A stretch of DNA of 64,000 bases from Candidatus Kaistia colombiensis (GTDB taxonomy: Bacteria; Pseudomonadota; Alphaproteobacteria; Rhizobiales; Kaistiaceae), in NCBI GenBank assembly GCA_029203105.1, contig CP119318.1:2246501-2310500 (forward strand), read 5' to 3'. Within the stretch, counting starts at the first letter, position 1; each line of letters opens with the position of its first letter. The position numbers and the translations under genes were made by a program. This document shows positions 34,826 to 46,091 of the stretch, in pieces. The notes beneath the pieces are model-generated. The model saw only the letters and a program-made list of their open reading frames with translations. It was not told the origin of the DNA and searched no databases.

Positions 34826-35745
34826 TTATTCTTTTCCCCCGGCCGCGGTTTCCAGCCAGGCTGCGCCGCAGGCCTTGGCCAGTTCGCGCACGCGCAGGAT
34901 GTAGCTCTGGCGTTCGGTGACCGAGATCACGCCGCGCGCGTCGAGCAGGTTGAAGGCGTGGCCTGCCTTGAGGCACTGGTCATAGGCGGGAAGCACCATG
35001 CCGTCCGGCGGCGCCTGCAGCGCCCGGCATTCCCTCTCGCAGTCGCTGAAGCGACGGAACAGCATCTCCGTGTCGGCAAATTCGAAATTGTGCCGCGAAT
35101 ATTCCTGCTCGGCCTGCAGGAACACGTCGCCATAGGTGACCTTCTCGTCGCCCTCGCGGCCGTTGAAGTTCAGATCATAGACGTTCTCGACGCCCTGCAC
35201 ATACATGGCGAGGCGCTCGAGACCGTAGGTCAGCTCGCCGGAGACCGGCTTGCACTCGATGCCGGCGACCTGCTGGAAATAGGTGAACTGCGACACTTCC
35301 ATGCCGTCGCACCAGCACTCCCAGCCGAGCCCCCAGGCGCCGAGCGTCGGGTTCTCCCAGTCGTCCTCGACGAAGCGCACATCATGCAGCGTGCATGTCG
35401 ATGCCGATCGCGCGCAGCGAGTCGAGATAGAGCTCCTGCAGGTTCGGCGGGTTCGGCTTCAGGATGACCTGGAACTGGTAATAATGCTGCAGCCGGTTCG
35501 GGTTCTCGCCATAGCGGCCGTCCTTCGGCCGGCGCGAGGGCTGCACATAGGCGGCCTTCCACGGCTTCGGACCGAGGCGAACGCAGCATGGTCGCGGGAT
35601 GCGAGGTACCGGCGCCCACTTCCATGTCGTAGGGCTGCAGGATCGCGCAGCCGTAATCGGCCCAGAAGCGCTGCAGCGTCAGGATCAGGCCCTGGAAGGA
35701 CCGGTCAGGGCGCATGTGGGGAGGAAGTGTTTCGAACACCGGCAA
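34826..35745 (-). pseudogene. glyQ: Glycyl-tRNA synthetase alpha subunit, two frameshifts
   Basis: The frame from the ATG at 35745 (MPVFETLPPHMRP) reads as GlyQ to LRS near 35578. The family sequence (GPKPWKAAYVQPS, LQHYYQFQVI) then continues in a second frame to IDM near 35394, and from there in a third frame (VRFVEDDWENPTLGAWG) to the normal stop at 34826. The expected reading needs one base removed at about 35576-35577 (GG run) and one at about 35393. The whole span is 920 nt, that is 306 codons plus two, as two single-base insertions predict. All class II motifs are otherwise present. The gene should be essential, so assembly error is as likely as real inactivation. Confidence 0.88.
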
Positions 35746-35984
35746 ACCTTGAGAAATTCGGACGCGTGGCGTGATGCGACGCGAAGGCGGCGCACCCTAA
35801 TCGGGCGGCGCCCGCCCGGTCAAGGAAGCGCGGGGCGGCCTGGCGCGGAACACGGCGAGAAGGGGAGGGAGAACGGCCCCTTTTCCGATCGGATGCGGGA
35901 GATCCGTACTTACCGAACCGGTCCTGGCTTCCTATGATCCGGATGGACGCATTCCTGCCCCGACCGACTCTGGAGGAGACCCCC

Positions 35985-36974
35985 ATGCCCGGCTTCAAGG
36001 CCGTCCTGATCCAGAGGGACGCAGGCGGCGGCCAATCATCCGGTTTTGCCACCCTGACCAACGCGGACCTGATGGAGGGCGACGTCACTGTCCGCATCGA
36101 GCGGTCGACCGTCAACTACAAGGACGGTCTCGCGATTACCGGCCGGGCGCCGGTCGTGCGCCGTTTTCCGATGGTGCCGGGTGTCGATGGCGTTGGTATC
36201 GTCGAGCAGTCGGCGGCGTCCGGCTTCAACCCGGGCGACCGGGTTCTGCTGAACGGCTGGGGCGTCGGCGAACTGCATCTCGGCGCCTGGGCCGAGCGGG
36301 CGCGCTGGAAGGGCGACTGGCTGATTTCGCTGCCGTCGGGCTTCTCCCCCGACGAGGCGATGGCAATCGGCACGGCCGGCTATACGGCGATGATGGCCGT
36401 GATGGCGCTCGAGCGGCACGGTATCCGTCCGTCTGCCGGGCCGATCCTGGTCACGGGCGCGGCCGGCGGCGTCGGCTCGGTCGCCGTCGCGCTCCTGGCC
36501 GGGCTTGGCTATCACGTCGTCGCGTCGACCGGGCGGCCGCAGGAGGCGGACTATCTGAAGGGGCTCGGCGCCAGCGAGATCATCGCGCGCTCCGATCTCA
36601 GCGGTGCGGGAAAGCCGCTGGCACGCGAGCGCTGGATCGGCGCCATCGACGTCGTCGGCGGCCAGACGCTCGCCAATCTTCTCTCGATGATCCGCTATGA
36701 TGGCGCGGTCGCCGCCTGCGGGCTTGCCGGCGGTATGGAGTTTCCGGCCACGGTCGCGCCGTTCATCCTGCGCGGTGTGACCCTCTACGGCATTGATTCC
36801 GTCTATGTGCCGAAGCCCGTCCGCATCGCGGCGTGGGACCGTCTCGATCGCGATCTCGACCGGAAGAAGCTGGCCGCGATGACGAGGCGGATCCCGTTCG
36901 ACGACGTGATCGACGCGGCCCGCCAGATCGTCGATGGCAAGGTCCGCGGCCGCCTGGTGGTCGAGATCGGGTAG
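35985..36974 (+). CDS. MDR-family quinone/acrylyl-CoA reductase-like oxidoreductase
   Basis: This 329-aa zinc-free medium-chain dehydrogenase/reductase of the YhdH/AcuI type has an N-terminal GroES-like fold with STVNYKDGLAITGRAPVVRRFPM and VPGVDGVGIV, then the NADPH-binding VTGAAGGVGSVAVALLAGLG. AcuI reduces acryloyl-CoA with NADPH. The substrate here is inferred. The ATG at 35985 is preceded by TGGAGGAG. A possible -10 TATGAT lies at 35933-35938, but the -35 is weak. Confidence 0.88.
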   Translation: MPGFKAVLIQRDAGGGQSSGFATLTNADLMEGDVTVRIERSTVNYKDGLAITGRAPVVRRFPMVPGVDGVGIVEQSAASGFNPGDRVLLNGWGVGELHLGAWAERARWKGDWLISLPSGFSPDEAMAIGTAGYTAMMAVMALERHGIRPSAGPILVTGAAGGVGSVAVALLAGLGYHVVASTGRPQEADYLKGLGASEIIARSDLSGAGKPLARERWIGAIDVVGGQTLANLLSMIRYDGAVAACGLAGGMEFPATVAPFILRGVTLYGIDSVYVPKPVRIAAWDRLDRDLDRKKLAAMTRRIPFDDVIDAARQIVDGKVRGRLVVEIG

Positions 36975-37018
36975 GGTGCTGGCTGGGCAGGGGCCCTTCC
37001 GGATTCGGCTCTCAGTTT

Positions 37019-37172
37019 CCCCACGCTCGCCGTCATCCCTGCGAAAGCAGGGATCCACCTGTTCTGCCCGGCTACGGCAGGCGCGCTGCCTGGTTGGAAC
37101 TAATGGCCGTCCCGACGGAAAGGCCTCAGCCTCGCCATGGCATGGATCCCTGCTTTCGCAGGGATGACGGCG
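37019..37172. repeat. Inverted pair of GAAA-loop palindromes (pair 1)
   Basis: The left copy has stem ATCCCTGC 37035-37042 with 37047-37054. The right copy is inverted, with stem 37146-37153 with 37158-37165. Each has 8 perfect base pairs and a GAAA or TTTC loop. The flanks GTC and CCA are also conserved. About 90 bp of unconserved sequence separates them. Confidence 0.9.
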
Positions 37173-37236
37173 GAGGTGGTGCATCGAGGCTAATAGTTTT
37201 CCGGCACGGACTTATTGCGGCCTGCGCCTCGCCGCC

Positions 37237-38568
37237 TCAGATCCAGCCGCCGCCATAGGTCTTGTAGAAGATGTGGTGGCCGACCTTCTGCATCTTCTTC
37301 ATCGTCCGGGCCCAGCGCGGCTTCACGTAGTTGGCGTGATAGTGCGTCGAGGAGCCGACATCGGCGTTCCACCAGTTCTCTTCGAACAGGACCCGCTTGG
37401 CCAGCATCTGCGCCCGCGCCCAGGAGGTGGCATCGGTGATGCGGTCGGGGATGCCGTCGCAGGCGAAGGAGAATTGGCAGGCGTTGCGCATGTCCTTGTT
37501 CTGGTAGACGACGCCGCAGATCGTGTTCGGATAGGCCGGGTTCTTCAGCCGGTTGATGACGACCTGGGCGACGGCCAGTTCGCCCTTCACCGATTCCCCG
37601 CGTGCCTCGAAATAGATCGCGGTCGCCAGGCATTTCTGCTCGGAGGCAGAGCGGGCGCTGGCGGGGATCTTGTTCATCACCCACCAGTGATCCGGCTTGC
37701 CGTCCTTGCCGATCGCCATCGGGCGGTTCAGGAGCGCCGTGAACGGGGCACTGAGCGCTTTGTCCTGATCCGGATTCGCATAGGCCGAGACGACCAGGTC
37801 GCCCGGTGCCTTGGCGGCGTCCTTGGCGTTCGCGGCGTCCTTGTTGCGAGCCAGCAACTCGTTGCGGCGTGGCAGCGGCGCGATCGAGGCGAGCGCCACG
37901 ATCGGCCTTGCTACCTCTTCGCCCTTCTTGCCGTCAGCGCTGGCCTTCGACGTGTCGGCCTTCGAAGCGTATTGCAGCGGCTGGTTCGGTGCAGCGACAT
38001 CCTGCGCCGTCAGGAACGCCATCTTTGGAACGGCGTTGGCGGAGCTGAACAGGCTGCCGAGATCGGCGGTCTGCAGCACGCCGGCCTTGAAACGCGCCGC
38101 CGCGGTCTTGACCGGCTCGGACTTGCGCTGCGCGACGGTGATGTTGTGCTTGCCTTGCCGGTTTACCGCCGGCGGGGTGAATTCGGGTGCCGAGATGGGG
38201 CCTCGCGCCGCCACGTCGAGCACGGGTTCGATCAGGACGCCGTCGCTGACGGCGTTGCCGGCGACGAGCCGAGCGCTCGACGGCGAGAGATTCCCCGGCT
38301 GATAGGCCTCGCCCGACGGCCTCGGCATCAGCCGGGCCAGCCAGCGCTGCGAGACGGGAAGGTCCTTGCCGTATTGGCTGGCGACATCCTGCAGCGCGAC
38401 CGTGGTCGACGACAGCGCGATGAAGCCGCCGGCGAGAATGCCGGAAAGCAGCGCGATCCGGCCAAGCGGTGGCCCGGCGCGTCGACGTCGGAGAACGAAT
38501 TGGTGAGGGTCGCCCGACTGGGCGCGGGGGGGCATGCCTGACGTCGGACGCCGCTTGGATCCAGCCAT
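37237..38568 (-). CDS. SleB-like cell-wall hydrolase (Hydrolase_2 domain)
   Basis: This 443-aa protein has an N-terminal transmembrane or signal-anchor segment (GRIALLSGILAGGFIALSS) after a basic cytoplasmic start. A long low-complexity Ala/Pro/Lys region is followed by a C-terminal SleB-type domain with CLATAIYFEARGES, the family glutamate, and VINRLKNPAYPNTICGVVYQ. It probably cleaves peptidoglycan as a lytic transglycosylase-like enzyme. The start at 38568 is chosen (MAGSKRRPTSG). A GTG at 38625 is an alternative. Confidence 0.85.
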   Translation of the reverse strand: MAGSKRRPTSGMPPRAQSGDPHQFVLRRRRAGPPLGRIALLSGILAGGFIALSSTTVALQDVASQYGKDLPVSQRWLARLMPRPSGEAYQPGNLSPSSARLVAGNAVSDGVLIEPVLDVAARGPISAPEFTPPAVNRQGKHNITVAQRKSEPVKTAAARFKAGVLQTADLGSLFSSANAVPKMAFLTAQDVAAPNQPLQYASKADTSKASADGKKGEEVARPIVALASIAPLPRRNELLARNKDAANAKDAAKAPGDLVVSAYANPDQDKALSAPFTALLNRPMAIGKDGKPDHWWVMNKIPASARSASEQKCLATAIYFEARGESVKGELAVAQVVINRLKNPAYPNTICGVVYQNKDMRNACQFSFACDGIPDRITDATSWARAQMLAKRVLFEENWWNADVGSSTHYHANYVKPRWARTMKKMQKVGHHIFYKTYGGGWI

Positions 38569-38644
38569 GAGGGACGCAACTCCACGCGCACGGAACGAAA
38601 CCGACCAGTGTTGTTTGCTGGTCACGTGGCTGGAATCTGCGGCA

Positions 38645-38661
38645 TTAACCTAAAAGCGAGG

Positions 38662-38665
<4 letters not shown>
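38645..38665. promoter_or_regulatory. TTAACCT inverted repeat upstream of the SleB-like gene
   Basis: TTAACCT (38645-38651) and AGGTTAA (38659-38665) form a perfect dyad around 7 bp. It lies in the 93-bp gap before the called start and overlaps the ppdK stop region. It could be an operator. The assignment is open. Confidence 0.35.
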
Positions 38666-41382
<2,717 letters not shown>

Positions 41383-41554
41383 CTGCGCAGGCTCCCGCGG
41401 CAACCGGCATCGACCGGCGCTGCATCTAGCTAGATCAAGCTCTTAGTGCGCTGCAACACGAAAATGTGGCGAGCCGCCGAAGAAGCGGGCGCTGCGGCGT
41501 TTGGCGCCGATGCCGGTGCTTCGGTTGGGGGATGGCGCTGACCCGGAGAATGGG

Positions 41555-41581
41555 CCGCATGAAGGCGCTGCCTTCATGCGG
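41555..41581. other. Perfect 27-nt inverted repeat upstream of ppdK
   Basis: CCGCATGAAGG (41555-41565) pairs perfectly with CCTTCATGCGG (41571-41581) with a 5-nt loop. It lies after the stop of the acidic protein gene on the minus strand and about 170 bp before ppdK. It may be a terminator lacking a T-run or an operator. Confidence 0.6.
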
Positions 41582-41613
41582 CGTCGTCGCCCCACCGGGC
41601 CGACGCGATCGAT

Positions 41614-41871
41614 TCAGAGAACGTCCAGGGAGAGCTCGTCGAGGAGCGCCTCTTCCTTCTGTTCTTCCGTCAGGGTGATTTCCTCGGAATTGCCCGCTTC
41701 GTCCTTCACGTCGAAGGTGTCGGGCAGTTCGTCGTTCAGCGACCAATAGGCGAGCATCGCGGCCTCGGTCGGATTGCTCGCGATCACGTCCACGGTGATG
41801 GTCACCTGGAAATGGTCGCCCTCGAAATCGTCGAATTCGGGATCTGTCGCGCTGTCAGTCTTGTCGGACAT
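41614..41871 (-). CDS. Small acidic hypothetical protein
   Basis: This 85-aa protein is very rich in Asp and Glu (DPEFDDFEGDHFQ, EEQKEEALLDELSLDVL). A central beta-like segment (QVTITVDVIASNPTEAAML) may form a compact domain. There is no signal peptide, transmembrane segment or cysteine. The family is not recognised. It is a single gene upstream of ppdK and is followed by a perfect hairpin. It may be a cytoplasmic protein with a conserved role in this group. Confidence 0.6.
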   Translation of the reverse strand: MSDKTDSATDPEFDDFEGDHFQVTITVDVIASNPTEAAMLAYWSLNDELPDTFDVKDEAGNSEEITLTEEQKEEALLDELSLDVL

Positions 41872-41971
41872 GGATTTCTTCCAGCTATCTGCTTGCCTGT
41901 GGTCGCCCTAATTGCGCGTTGCACCGCAGCGGGTCAAGCCATGGCGCCTGTCGAACCGGGTCTCTGCTGGC

Positions 41972-42493
41972 CTAGCGCCCGCTATCCAGGTCCAGCGAGA
42001 AGGGGTGGCCCTCGAAGGCGTCGCGGCCGCGGCCGATCGCCTCGATCGCGCTGACCATGCGGCCGCGGCGACCGAGAATCTCGTCGGCGAAGCGGACCAG
42101 GCGCAAGTTCGGCGTGGCGGATGGCGAGCCGGCGCGGATCAGCGTGGCGATCTCGGCCTCGTCGCGATCGGGGCGCAGCGCGCAGACCGTGATGAACGCC
42201 GCCGCCGTCGAGCGGCTGATGCCGGCGAAGCAGTGGATCACGATCGGCCTCTCGGGCTTCCAGCCCTCGACGAAATCGAGCAGCGCCGTCACATGCTCCT
42301 CGGCCGGCGGCGTCATGCCTTCCATCGGCTCCAGGATGTCGTTGAAGGCGAGAAAGAGGTGGCGGTTCTCGGGGATGGCGGCGGGACGCTCGACGGGCGT
42401 GCCGGCATTGATCAGCGTCACGAGATGGCTGGCGCCGGTCTGGGCAACGGTGGCGCCGATCCGGGACAGCGAGCAGACATGAATGCGGGACAT
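41972..42493 (-). CDS. Tyrosine/dual-specificity phosphatase-like protein
   Basis: This 173-aa protein has the phosphatase loop HCFAGISRS (HCxxGxxR), with catalytic Cys and Arg, preceded by ERPIVI. An acid in the FNDI region could be the general acid. The rest of the chain is compact and lacks a signal peptide, so it is cytoplasmic. The target is unknown. The next gene on the strand is an HD-domain hydrolase ending 134 bp before it. Confidence 0.85.
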   Translation of the reverse strand: MSRIHVCSLSRIGATVAQTGASHLVTLINAGTPVERPAAIPENRHLFLAFNDILEPMEGMTPPAEEHVTALLDFVEGWKPERPIVIHCFAGISRSTAAAFITVCALRPDRDEAEIATLIRAGSPSATPNLRLVRFADEILGRRGRMVSAIEAIGRGRDAFEGHPFSLDLDSGR

Positions 42494-42627
42494 TGTTGTT
42501 CTCCTTGCACCTTCTCGGTGTGCGCTTCGTCGTCGGCGGGCGGCGGGCGACCGCTCGGGGGGCTGCCGAACCTTCCGGGAAGGCGAGCTGGCATATGGAG
42601 GCTATGTAGTGGTTCGGGGCGGCCGGG

Positions 42628-43251
42628 TCACGCCGAAACGGCCGCGCCGGCGATCGCCTCGGCGAGGGCTTCGAAACGGTCGAGGAAGCGCCGCTCCGCT
42701 TCGGCCGTCGTCCAGGGCTCGATCGCCAGCTGTTCGCGATGGACGCCGCGCGGTCGACCGAAGAACTTTGCCGCCTCGGTCGCGGTGAAGCCGGCGAGTT
42801 CGGTCGCCTCGAAATAGGCGGCGATCCGGTCCGCCGACTTGATCGCGTCGGTCAGTCCGGCCGCCCGGTCAGCAGGCAGGCCGAAGCGCAGATGGATCGC
42901 CGCCTGCAGCCGCGCCTCCACCACCTTGTATTCGCCGCCGACCAACGCCTTGAACGGCGAAATCATGTCGCCGACGACATATTCCGGCGCATCATGCAGC
43001 AGCGCGGCCAGCCGCTCCGCGGCCGCCAGGGCCGGATTGGCGATGCCGGCGATCTGCTCGACGAGCACGGAATGCTGGGCGACGGAAAAGGCATGTGCGC
43101 CGCTGGTCTGGCCATTCCAGCGCGCGACGCGGGCGAGCCCGTGCGCGATGTCGCTGATCTCGATGTCGAAGGGTGAGGGATCGGCGAGATCGAGCCGCCG
43201 GCCGGAAAGCATGCGTTGCCAGACGCGCGGCGGGGTGGACCTGGCGCTCAT
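42628..43251 (-). CDS. HD-domain hydrolase (YfbR/HD phosphohydrolase-like)
   Basis: This 207-aa protein has a central HD motif LLHDAPEYVVGD with a preceding His in SVAQHSVLVEQIAG and a later Asp in DAIKSADRIAAYFEATE, a typical metal-dependent HD phosphohydrolase pattern. The YfbR-like 5'-deoxynucleotidases are the nearest recognisable type. The substrate is unproven. Its ATG overlaps the ygfZ stop by 4 bp (ATGA), so the two are probably co-translated. Confidence 0.8.
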   Translation of the reverse strand: MSARSTPPRVWQRMLSGRRLDLADPSPFDIEISDIAHGLARVARWNGQTSGAHAFSVAQHSVLVEQIAGIANPALAAAERLAALLHDAPEYVVGDMISPFKALVGGEYKVVEARLQAAIHLRFGLPADRAAGLTDAIKSADRIAAYFEATELAGFTATEAAKFFGRPRGVHREQLAIEPWTTAEAERRFLDRFEALAEAIAGAAVSA

Positions 43252-44132
43252 GCGTCGTCCCCGGCATCGCTCGGCCAGCCGAACTTCGCGAAGGACGGCA
43301 GCGTGATGGAAAGCGGCACGCCGCCGGCCGTCACCGGCGTCCCGAGGTCGAGCGCGCGCTTGGCACGATCGAGCCGGATCAGCCCGATGCCGCCGCTGCC
43401 GGCGGTGCCGCCCAGCGTGCCGAGCGGCTTGCCGTCTGCCTCGATCGGCGTGCCGGCCGGGGGTAGGGCGCTGGTGGCGGAGATGGCGACGGCGCGGCGG
43501 CGCGCCGTGCCGCGATGTTCCATGCGCGAGACGATCTCCTGGCCGACATAGCAGCCCTTGCGGAAATCGAGCCCGCCGAGATCGTCCATGTCGACGTCAT
43601 GCGGAAAGGCGTCGCCGAACGGGAAGTCGCGGCCGCCCTCCGGCACGGTCAGTCCGGTCCGCCAGGCATGGTAGTCCGCCTCGGTCGCCACCTCGTAGCC
43701 GGCGACGGCGAGTGGCGCCTCGACCGGGACGATCGCCCGGTATCCGAGCGCCGGCAGGCGCGGATCGGCGACGATGACGCCCGCGACGGCCGGCGGCGTC
43801 GTGTCGCCGCCCCAAAAGGCGACGACGGCATCGGTCTCGCCGCGGTTGGCGATCTCGACCTTGGCGCGCAGGCGGTAGAGCGTCATGCGCTTCACGAAGT
43901 CGGCCGTGAGCGCGCGCGGCAGGTCGACCAGGAAGCCATCATCCGCCGCGACAACGATGAAATCGAACAGGATCTTGCCCTGCGGCGACAGCAGCGCGCC
44001 ATAGCCCGCGCCGCTCGAAACGACGCGACCCATGTCGGTGGTGATGATATTCTGCAGGAAGGTCTCGGCCTCGAGACCCCCGATGAAGACGGTGCCGCGA
44101 TCGGTAAGGCGGGCATATGACCCATTACGCAT
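43248..44132 (-). CDS. ygfZ: YgfZ/GcvT-like Fe-S cluster repair protein
   Basis: This folate-binding protein of the YgfZ/IBA57 group helps assemble or repair 4Fe-4S enzymes. The signature is KGCYVGQEIVSRMEHRG, with the catalytic-type cysteine. The N-terminal GcvT fold has ETFLQNIITTDMG. ATGs at 44147, 44138 and 44132 are in frame. 44132 has GGGA nine bases upstream, so the start is uncertain by a few residues (294 aa as called). It overlaps the next gene by ATGA. Confidence 0.88.
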   Translation of the reverse strand: MRNGSYARLTDRGTVFIGGLEAETFLQNIITTDMGRVVSSGAGYGALLSPQGKILFDFIVVAADDGFLVDLPRALTADFVKRMTLYRLRAKVEIANRGETDAVVAFWGGDTTPPAVAGVIVADPRLPALGYRAIVPVEAPLAVAGYEVATEADYHAWRTGLTVPEGGRDFPFGDAFPHDVDMDDLGGLDFRKGCYVGQEIVSRMEHRGTARRRAVAISATSALPPAGTPIEADGKPLGTLGGTAGSGGIGLIRLDRAKRALDLGTPVTAGGVPLSITLPSFAKFGWPSDAGDDA

Positions 44133-44248
44133 AGACATGGTTCCCATGCATTGGACGCGCTTGTGAAGTTCGTCCGCCTTCCTTAATCCGATGCCAGCAA
44201 TCCGTCATCGTGCTTCGGCGGATTGGCTATGCACTGGGGAGGGCGGCC

Positions 44249-45583
44249 ATGTCGGATACCTACGAGTTTCTCTTTCGGAACGGAACGGTCGTCAATCAGG
44301 ACGGCATCGGCACGCATGACATCGCCGTGCGCGACGGGCGGATCGCCGCGATCGGCGATGTCGATCCGCGCCGCGCCGGCAAGGTGATCGACTGCACCGG
44401 TCTGCATATATTGCCGGGTGTCGTCGATACCCAGGTGCATTTTCGCGAGCCCGGCGCCGAGCATAAGGAAGATCTCGAAACCGGGTCGCGCGGCGCCGTT
44501 CTGGGCGGCGTGACCGGCGTCTTCGAGATGCCGAATACCAACCCGACGACGACGACCGCCGAGGCGCTGGCCGACAAGGTGGCGCGCGCGCGCCATCGCA
44601 TGCATTGCGATTTCGCCTTCTGGGTCGGCGGCACGCGCGAAAATGTTGACGACATTCCCGAGCTCGAGCGCCTGCCGGGCGCCGCCGGCATCAAGGTGTT
44701 CATCGGCTCCTCGACGGGCAATCTGCTGGTGGCGGATGACGAGGGCATCGCCGCGATCCTCTCCAAGGCACGTCGCCGCGCCGCCTTCCATTCCGAAGAC
44801 GAGATGCGCCTCGAAGCGCGCAAGCCGCTGCGTGTCGAGGGCGATCCGTCCTCGCATCCGGTCTGGCGCGACGAGATCGCCGCGATGCAGGCGACCGAGC
44901 GTCTTGTCGCCATTGCCCGTCGCACCGGCGCGCGCATCCACGTCCTGCATATCTCGACCGCCGAGGAGATCGACTACCTGGCGCTGCACAAGGATGTCGC
45001 GACCGCCGAGGCGACGCCGCACCACCTGACACTTTCGTCCGAAGACTATGCGCGGCTCGGCACGCTGCTGCAGATGAACCCGCCGGTCCGCGACGCGCGC
45101 CATCGCACCGGCATCTGGAAGGGCGTCGCGCAGGGCATCATCGACGTGCTCGGCTCCGATCATGCGCCGCACACGCTGGAAGAAAAGGCGAAGCCCTATC
45201 CGGCATCGCCCTCCGGCATGACGGGCGTGCAGACGCTGGTGCCGATCATGCTCGACCACGTCAATGCCGGCCGGCTGACGCTGGAGCGGCTGGCCGACCT
45301 GACCTCGGCCGGTCCGGCGCGGATCTTCGGCATGGCGCGCAAGGGCCGGATCGCGGTCGGCTACGACGCCGACCTCACCATCGTCGACATGAAGCGGCGC
45401 GAGACGATCACCAACAAGTGGATCGCGTCGCGCGCCGCCTGGACGCCTTATGACGGCAAGCGGGTCATCGGTTGGCCGGTCGGCACCGTCGTGCGCGGCC
45501 GCCGCGTCATGTGGGAAGGCGAGATCACCGAGCCTTCGATCGGCGAGCCGATCCAGTTCGTCGAAGCGCTGCCGCGCGGCTGA
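44249..45583 (+). CDS. Dihydroorotase-family amidohydrolase, altered first metal ligand
   Basis: This 444-aa amidohydrolase of the dihydroorotase/allantoinase group has carbamylated-Lys region AAGIKVFIGSSTGN, His in AAFHSEDEMRLE, His in HVLHISTAEE and catalytic Asp in DVLGSDHAPH. The first motif, normally DxHxH, reads VDTQVHFREPG, with Gln for the first His. The rest of the site is normal. The family is often annotated pyrC in this group, but a second pyrimidine or hydantoin substrate is possible. GGGGAGGG precedes the ATG. It is divergent from ygfZ. Confidence 0.88.
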   Translation: MSDTYEFLFRNGTVVNQDGIGTHDIAVRDGRIAAIGDVDPRRAGKVIDCTGLHILPGVVDTQVHFREPGAEHKEDLETGSRGAVLGGVTGVFEMPNTNPTTTTAEALADKVARARHRMHCDFAFWVGGTRENVDDIPELERLPGAAGIKVFIGSSTGNLLVADDEGIAAILSKARRRAAFHSEDEMRLEARKPLRVEGDPSSHPVWRDEIAAMQATERLVAIARRTGARIHVLHISTAEEIDYLALHKDVATAEATPHHLTLSSEDYARLGTLLQMNPPVRDARHRTGIWKGVAQGIIDVLGSDHAPHTLEEKAKPYPASPSGMTGVQTLVPIMLDHVNAGRLTLERLADLTSAGPARIFGMARKGRIAVGYDADLTIVDMKRRETITNKWIASRAAWTPYDGKRVIGWPVGTVVRGRRVMWEGEITEPSIGEPIQFVEALPRG

Positions 45584-45612
45584 GCCCGGGGACGCACCCA
45601 TGAGGCGGCCGC

Positions 45613-46023
45613 TCAGGCCGCCTCGATGACGACCGATTCCGCCGAACGGCGCGCCGGGCCGTGGTTGACCACCTCGATGTTGTTGCCGGCCGGATCGAGC
45701 AGGAACGCTGCGTAATAATTCGGATGGTAGTCACGCAGTCCGGGCGCGCCGTTGTCGCGGCCGCCGGCCTTTAGCCCTGTGGCGTGAAACGCATCGACGG
45801 TCGCCGGGTCCTTCGCCTGAAAGGCGATGTGGCAACGGCCGGTCGTCGGCGAGCCCCGGCTGACGACGAGATCATCCGCGTCGAGGAATTCCTCCCCCAG
45901 CACGACCGGCACGCCCAACACGCCGAGCACCGCCTCATAGAAGCGTCGATTCGCCTCGTAGTCGCTGACGACCAGCTGAATATGGTCGATGAGTCGGCCG
46001 CGATGGAACTGCATTCTATCCAT
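45613..46023 (-). CDS. VOC (glyoxalase/bleomycin resistance) family protein
   Basis: This 136-aa protein has two vicinal-oxygen-chelate halves. The metal ligands His in IDHIQLVVSDY and His in TGRCHIAFQAK, with the terminal Glu in DPAGNNIEVV, fit the VOC fold. Gly-rich NGAPGLRDYHPNYYAAFL is typical of small lactoylglutathione-lyase-like proteins. The substrate is unknown. It converges with the dihydroorotase-like gene. Confidence 0.85.
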   Translation of the reverse strand: MDRMQFHRGRLIDHIQLVVSDYEANRRFYEAVLGVLGVPVVLGEEFLDADDLVVSRGSPTTGRCHIAFQAKDPATVDAFHATGLKAGGRDNGAPGLRDYHPNYYAAFLLDPAGNNIEVVNHGPARRSAESVVIEAA

Positions 46024-46091
46024 GATCGTTCCCTCCGTGAGGATGGGAACAAAACATGAACATAGCGCCGCGTCAATCAGTCGGACGAAAC

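Noticed and set aside
32597..35467. A 956-codon open frame on the plus strand opposite glyS and glyQ
   Set aside because: GC-rich codon bias opens the antisense frame. The minus strand carries clear synthetase motifs and the plus frame has none.
37019..37172. Possible CRISPR array or tRNA in the palindrome pairs
   Set aside because: Copies are inverted pairs with unconserved interiors. No tRNA fold or spacer regularity is present.
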